NCBI RefSeq assembly: GCF_036014115.1
Contig: NZ_CP107913.1
Span: 806,001 to 870,000, forward strand
DNA from: Streptomyces sp. NBC_00448
Lineage (GTDB): Bacteria; Actinomycetota; Actinomycetes; Streptomycetales; Streptomycetaceae
Reading direction: 5' to 3'
Length of the DNA: 64,000 nucleotides
Every line of letters starts with the position of its first letter. Within the stretch, counting starts at the first letter, position 1. A program made the translations under genes and the position numbers. Below the pieces are notes generated by a model, which saw only the letters and a list, made by a program, of their open reading frames with translations, made no database searches and was not told the DNA's origin. This document shows, piece by piece, positions 60,101-64,000 of the stretch.

Positions 60101-61005
60101 CGACCGACGCCGGCACGGCACCCCAGACCCGCCGGCCGCTGCTGGAACTGGCCGGACTGCGCAAGGAGTTCGGCGGGCGGCACGGCGCCGTCGCGGTGGA
60201 CGACGTGTCCTTGACGGTCGGCGAGGGCGAGACGCTCGCGCTGGTCGGCGAGTCGGGCTGCGGCAAGACCACGCTGACCCGGCTGCTGCTGCGGCTGGTG
60301 GAACCCACCGCGGGCAGCGTCCGCTTCGACGGGCAGGACCTCTCCGCCCTTCCCCCGGCCGAACTGCGCCGCCTGCGCCGCCAGATACAGGTCGTGCTGC
60401 AGGACCCGTACTCCAGCATGAACCCGCGCATGAAGATCACCGACATCGTGGCGGAGCCGATGGTCACCCACGACCCGGCGGCACGCGGCAGGCGCGGGCG
60501 GGCGTACATCCGTGAGCGGGTGGGCGAGCTGCTGGAGTCGGTCGGCCTGGACGCCGGTATCCAGGACCGCTACCCGCACGAGTTCTCCGGCGGGCAGCGC
60601 CAGCGGGTGTCCATCGCTCGGGCGCTGGCGGTCGAGCCCCGGCTGATCGTGCTCGACGAGCCGACCAGCGCCCTGGACGTGTCGGTGCAGGCCCGCGTCC
60701 TCGACCTGCTCGCCGAGCTCCAGCAGCGGCGCGGCCTGACCTACTTCTTCGTCTCCCACAACCTCGCCGTCGTGCAGCAGGTGGCCGACCGGATCGCCGT
60801 GATGCGGCAGGGCCGGCTGGTGGAGGTCGGCGACGCGGACCAGGTGCTGCGCCGCCCCCGCCACGAGTACACCCGTCAACTGCTGGACGCGGTGCCGGTG
60901 CCCGATCCGCGCCGGGGCCGCCGCGGGCGCGCCGTACCGACCGCGACGGCCGCCACCACCGGCCCGGACGCGCCCGGCCCCGCCGGCTCCGGGGACCCGC
61001 GATGA
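60097..61005 (+). CDS. ABC transporter ATPase (DppF-like)
   Basis: 302 residues, ATGA overlap with the previous gene. Walker A GESGCGKTT, Q-loop VVLQDPYSSMNPRMKI, signature EFSGGQRQRV, Walker B LIVLDEPTSALDV and switch SHNLAVVQQVADR. The C-terminus is Gly/Pro/Thr-rich and probably flexible. With the DppD-like partner it powers uptake. The operon ends about 70 bases before the converging ROK gene. Confidence 0.93.
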   Translation: MTTDAGTAPQTRRPLLELAGLRKEFGGRHGAVAVDDVSLTVGEGETLALVGESGCGKTTLTRLLLRLVEPTAGSVRFDGQDLSALPPAELRRLRRQIQVVLQDPYSSMNPRMKITDIVAEPMVTHDPAARGRRGRAYIRERVGELLESVGLDAGIQDRYPHEFSGGQRQRVSIARALAVEPRLIVLDEPTSALDVSVQARVLDLLAELQQRRGLTYFFVSHNLAVVQQVADRIAVMRQGRLVEVGDADQVLRRPRHEYTRQLLDAVPVPDPRRGRRGRAVPTATAATTGPDAPGPAGSGDPR

Positions 61006-61076
61006 CCGGATACGAGCCGGGCCGTCGCGCGTCGCCGCCACGGCAGCCCCCGCGACGATCTCCCCGGCACTCCCCG

Positions 61077-62036
61077 CTACAACTGCGACAGCACCAGCCC
61101 GGCGCCGCCCAGCAGCGCCACGTCGTCGACCGCGGCCGTGCTCACCAGGACCCGCGGCTGCTCCGCGCCGTCCCCCACCAGGCCGGAGCGCAGCCGCTCC
61201 TCGATCAGCCCGCGGAACCGCTCGCCGCCCTCACGCGCCTCACCGTGCAGCACGAACAGCCCAGGGGCGAAGAGCTGCTGGACGTTGACCAGGCCCAGGG
61301 CGACGTTCTCCGCGTACTCCTCGACCACCCGCCGCGCGGCGCCGTCCTCGCGTGCCACCAGGGCACCCAGCGACACCGCCTGCCCCAGGCCGGCCTCCCG
61401 CGCCCTGGCGTGCAGCCAGCGGGTGGTGGCCACGGTCTTCCAGCAGCCGCGGCTGCCGCAGGTGCAGCGCTCACCGCTGGCCGACACCGTCATGTGGGCG
61501 CCGCTGCGGCCGCCGGGCGGGGCCAGCACCTGGCCGGCGTAGAGGATGCCCACGCCCAGCACCTCGCCGGTCGAGACCGACGCGAAGGTGCGCCGGCCGC
61601 GGCCGGGACCGAACCACCGGTCGCCGAGCACCTGGAGCCTGGCGTGGTGCTCCACCCGCACCGGCACCCCGGTCAGCGCCTCCAGCCGGGTCGCCACCGG
61701 ATAGCCGCGCAGCGCCGGCACGTCGTTGACCTCGGTGATCAGCCCGGCGTCGGGATCGACCAGTCCGGCCGCCGCCACCCCTATGCCCTCCGGACGGCCG
61801 CCGGCGAAGACGCGGGCGGCGCGGGCCAGCGCGGCGTCGAGATCGGCGGGCAGCGCGGTCGCCGCGTCGTACCCCGTCTCGGTCCGCTCCACCACGGTGC
61901 CGGACAGGTCCAGCACCGCGGCCCTGATCCGGCCGGGCACCAGTTCGACCGCCCCCAGCCTGCGTGGACCACGCGGTGCGACCGGCTCCGGTTCGAGCGC
62001 GGGCACCAGTCGCAAGGGGAAACGTTCGTCGGCCAT
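61077..62036 (-). CDS. ROK-family protein with degenerate catalytic motifs
   Basis: 319 residues. The ROK zinc region is recognisable (ERCTCGSRGCWKTVATTRWL) and so is the preceding GVGILYAGQVLAPPGGRSGA. However, the N-terminal phosphate-loop DxGGT is replaced (AVELVPGRIRAAVLDLSGTV), the catalytic Asp of the NDAN motif is lost (VRVEHHARLQVLGDRWF), and the usual Glu after GCxE is Lys. There is no N-terminal helix-turn-helix as in ROK repressors. It therefore is probably neither an active sugar kinase nor a classical repressor. It converges on the transporter operon and is divergent from the creatininase-family gene. Confidence 0.8.
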   Translation of the reverse strand: MADERFPLRLVPALEPEPVAPRGPRRLGAVELVPGRIRAAVLDLSGTVVERTETGYDAATALPADLDAALARAARVFAGGRPEGIGVAAAGLVDPDAGLITEVNDVPALRGYPVATRLEALTGVPVRVEHHARLQVLGDRWFGPGRGRRTFASVSTGEVLGVGILYAGQVLAPPGGRSGAHMTVSASGERCTCGSRGCWKTVATTRWLHARAREAGLGQAVSLGALVAREDGAARRVVEEYAENVALGLVNVQQLFAPGLFVLHGEAREGGERFRGLIEERLRSGLVGDGAEQPRVLVSTAAVDDVALLGGAGLVLSQL

Positions 62037-62077
62037 GGGCCGACTCTGCCACGACCGGGTTTCAGGAAGGTAGTGCT

Positions 62078-62842
62078 GTGATCCACACGAACTTGACCGA
62101 GTCGACCTGGCAGGAGGTGCGCGCGGCCGGCGCGCGGGGCATCGCCCTGCTGCCCATCGGCTCCCAGGAGCAGCACGCCGCCCACCTGCCCATGGGCACC
62201 GACACCCTCCTCGCGGAGGCGGTGGTCGACCGGGCCACGGCCCTGCTCGCGCGGGACGAGGGCGGTACGGAGCTGGTGCGCCTGCCCGCGCTGCCCTTCG
62301 GCCACAGCCCGCACCACCTGTTCGCGGCCGCGGTGTCGCTCAGCGCGGCCACCCTCGGGGCGGTCCTCGACGACGTGCTGGACTCGCTCGCCACCTCCGG
62401 CTACCACCGGATCATGGTGGTCAACGGCCACGGCGGCAACGACGAGATCATGCGGCTGGCCGTCAAGCGGTTCGCGCTGCGCACCGAGGTCACCGTGGCG
62501 GCCTGCTCGTACTGGACGGTCACCTCCGGCGAGGACGACGGCGGGCGGCCGGAGGTCACCCCGGGGCACGCCGGCTGGTTCGAGACGTCGCTGATGCTGG
62601 CGGCCCGTCCGGACCTCGTCCGCACCCCCGTGCCGGCCCGCGCCCCGGTGGAGCCGCCGCCCCTGTTCGACCACCCGCCCTACCCCGGCCTGACCGTGGA
62701 GCGCCACGGCGAGTGGGCCCGGGTCGGCGGGTCGACCGACGACGCCTCCGCCGCCGACGCCGCGCGCGGCCGGCGGCTGCTGGACGACCGAGCCGCCGGG
62801 CTGGCCCGGGCGATCCAGGCGTTCGACGAGGCCACCCGCTGA
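62078..62842 (+). CDS. Creatininase-family amidohydrolase
   Basis: 254 residues from GTG 62078 with GGAAGG seven bases upstream. Metal-binding motifs are LLPIGSQEQHAAHLPMGTDT (Glu, His, Asp), VNGHGGNDE (the creatininase signature) and the late Glu in HAGWFETSLML. Family members hydrolyse creatinine, formamidopyrimidines or mycofactocin-type amides with two metal ions. There is no creatine pathway gene here; with a peptide-type transporter and an enolase-superfamily gene next to it, it may open a cyclic or simple amide of the imported compound. Confidence 0.9.
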   Translation: MIHTNLTESTWQEVRAAGARGIALLPIGSQEQHAAHLPMGTDTLLAEAVVDRATALLARDEGGTELVRLPALPFGHSPHHLFAAAVSLSAATLGAVLDDVLDSLATSGYHRIMVVNGHGGNDEIMRLAVKRFALRTEVTVAACSYWTVTSGEDDGGRPEVTPGHAGWFETSLMLAARPDLVRTPVPARAPVEPPPLFDHPPYPGLTVERHGEWARVGGSTDDASAADAARGRRLLDDRAAGLARAIQAFDEATR

Positions 62843-62930
62843 GTTCGAAGCGAGCACCGCTGAGTCGGCGCGGCCGTCCGCCGGGTTCGAAGCGAGCACC
62901 GCCGGGTTCGAAGCGAGCACCGCTGCGTTC
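62843..62930 (+). repeat. 21-bp tandem repeat between creatininase and enolase-family genes
   Basis: GTTCGAAGCGAGCACCGC occurs at 62843-62860, 62885-62902 and 62906-62923, that is on a 21-bp register with one degenerate unit missing between the first two, and a partial GTTCGACGCGG follows at 62927. TTCGAA is palindromic, so each unit contains a small dyad. Confidence 0.85.
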
Positions 62931-63002
62931 GACGCGGTCCTCGGCCGCCGAGCCGGTGCCCGCGGGCGCCGCACCTGTCACCACCGAGTTGGAGAGAAAC
63001 GT

Positions 63003-64000
63003 ATGAAGATCGTCGATGTCGATGTGTGGGTCGTCAACCTCCCGCTGGTCAACCCCTTCACGAGCTCGTTCGAGACGAAGACGGGAGAGACCCGCACCGT
63101 GGTGCGCATCCGTACCGACAGCGGCGTCGAGGGCTGGGGCGAGACCATGTGGGGCCGGCCGGTCGCCGCGATCGTCAAGGCGCTGGGCAAGGAGCTGATC
63201 GGCACCAGCCCGTTCGCCCTGGAGAGCTTCCACCGCAGGCACCACATGGTGCCCTTCTTCCACGGCTACCTCGGCTACGCGGCGATCGCCGCCATCGACG
63301 TGGCGTGCTGGGACGCGATGGGCAAGGCGACCGAGCAGTCCGTGACGGACCTGCTGGGCGGCCGGGTCCGGGACGAGGTCCCGATCACGGCGCTGATCAC
63401 CCGCGCCGACGCCCCCGGGGCGAGCGGCGCGGCACTGGCCGAGGCGCTGGCCGAGCACACCGTGCGGGTGGTCGAGGAGGGCGGCTTCGAGGCGGTCAAG
63501 CTCAAGGGCACCACGGACGTCCGGGGCGACGTGGCGATCCTGCGGGCGCTGCGCGCGGCGCTTCCCGAGGTGAACCTGCGGGTCGACCCCAACGCGGCCT
63601 GGTCGGTGCCGGACTCGGTGCGGGCGGGCATCGCCCTGGAGGAGCTGAACCTGGAGTACCTGGAGGACCCGTGCTCCGGCATCGAGGGCATGAGCCAGGT
63701 CAAGGCGAAGGTGCGGATACCGCTGTGCACCAACATGTGCGTCGTGCGGTTCGAGGAGTTCGCCCCCGCGATGCGGCTCAACGCCGTGGACGTCATCCAC
63801 GGTGACGTCTACAAGTGGGGCGGCATCGCGGCCACCAAGGCGCTCGCCGCGCACTGCGAGACCTTCGGGCTCGGCATGAACCTGCACAGCGGCGGGGAAC
63901 TGGGCATCGCGACCGCGGCGCACCTCGCGGTCGTGGCCAGCACCCCGGTGCTCTCCCGCGCCATCGACAGCATGTACTACCTGCACGCCGACGACATCAT
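63003..64000 (+). CDS. Enolase-superfamily dehydratase, glucarate-dehydratase/mandelate-racemase type (partial)
   Basis: At least 332 residues from ATG 63003 with GGAGAG upstream; the gene runs off the right edge. The capping domain ends near 120, then the barrel shows the general bases K166 and K168 (AVKLKGTT), metal ligands D198 (RVDPNAAW), E221 (YLEDP) and an Asn in LCTNM, and the catalytic His H295 (NLHSGGELG). Asn as third metal ligand and the KxK plus His-Asp pair point to the glucarate-dehydratase/mandelate-racemase subgroup, acting on an acid sugar or hydroxyacid. Likely same unit as the creatininase gene, 160 bases upstream. Confidence 0.9.
   Translation, partial: MKIVDVDVWVVNLPLVNPFTSSFETKTGETRTVVRIRTDSGVEGWGETMWGRPVAAIVKALGKELIGTSPFALESFHRRHHMVPFFHGYLGYAAIAAIDVACWDAMGKATEQSVTDLLGGRVRDEVPITALITRADAPGASGAALAEALAEHTVRVVEEGGFEAVKLKGTTDVRGDVAILRALRAALPEVNLRVDPNAAWSVPDSVRAGIALEELNLEYLEDPCSGIEGMSQVKAKVRIPLCTNMCVVRFEEFAPAMRLNAVDVIHGDVYKWGGIAATKALAAHCETFGLGMNLHSGGELGIATAAHLAVVASTPVLSRAIDSMYYLHADDI

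Noticed and set aside
1..64000. tRNA, rRNA, riboswitch or replication origin
   Set aside because: No cloverleaf, rRNA-like conserved segment, recognised riboswitch core or DnaA-box cluster was found by eye; a covariance-model scan would be decisive.

Overview
This window looks like an accessory (chromosome-arm type) region of a Streptomyces-like actinomycete. The evidence is the very high GC with G/C-rich third codon positions, frequent GTG starts, ATGA/GTGA start-stop overlaps, many regulators paired with exporters, abundant secreted hydrolases with Sec, Tat or lipoprotein signals, a type III polyketide synthase and an eCIS-type DUF4157 protein. I see no rRNA, tRNA, CRISPR array or housekeeping genes. 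Assignment to Streptomycetaceae is an inference from gene content and base composition.

Layout. 1-7.4 kb: a GntR regulator cut by the left edge, a secreted beta-propeller protein, a TetR/MFS/cupin export unit, then a DUF4157 HExxH protein. Its C-terminus carries all four key residues of an ADP-ribosyl-cyclase (CD38-like) NAD-consuming domain, and it is the most interesting gene here. 7.4-18.2 kb: a second TetR/MFS pair with two clear operators, remnants of a TPR protein and a Tn3-type transposase, an XRE/MmyB-type regulator with an array of GACCCGGGTC sites, a lone type III PKS, an ECF sigma factor, a PEP-mutase-family enzyme and a TetR/quinone-oxidoreductase pair. 18.2-37.4 kb: a large polysaccharide-utilisation locus. 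The left arm (minus strand) has HAD, CE7 esterase, alkaline-phosphatase-like enzyme, ABC sugar transporter and GH16, followed by a clan GH-D-like glycosidase and an SGNH-lectin protein. The right arm (plus strand) has a heparinase II/III-type lyase, a second CE7 esterase and a FAD oxidoreductase. Between the arms lies a wrecked GntR gene flanked by two copies of a palindromic operator, plus LacI-like operators on the lyase promoter.

37.4-47 kb: a rearrangement scar with SDR and TetR fragments, an alpha/beta hydrolase, a methyltransferase, a three-gene YbjQ-domain cluster, a secreted GH43 and a divergent LysR / receptor pair. The receptor protein has a Peripla_BP_6-like fold but no signal peptide. 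47-53.8 kb: an apparent operon of membrane protein, AGPS-like FAD oxidase, FGGY (glycerol-kinase-like) kinase and GlpD-like dehydrogenase, divergent from a YhfZ-type regulator, with a 9-6-9 inverted-repeat operator between them. The kinase lacks a glycerol-binding glutamate, so the substrate may be another polyol.

53.8-64 kb: a catabolic island with IclR and a class-C-beta-lactamase-like serine hydrolase facing a five-gene Dpp-type ABC transporter whose genes all overlap by four bases. A degenerate ROK protein, a creatininase-family amidohydrolase and an enolase-superfamily (glucarate-dehydratase-like) gene cut by the right edge follow. Together the window is mainly about sensing, importing and breaking down plant or microbial polymers and their small products, with export pumps and one probable effector interspersed.
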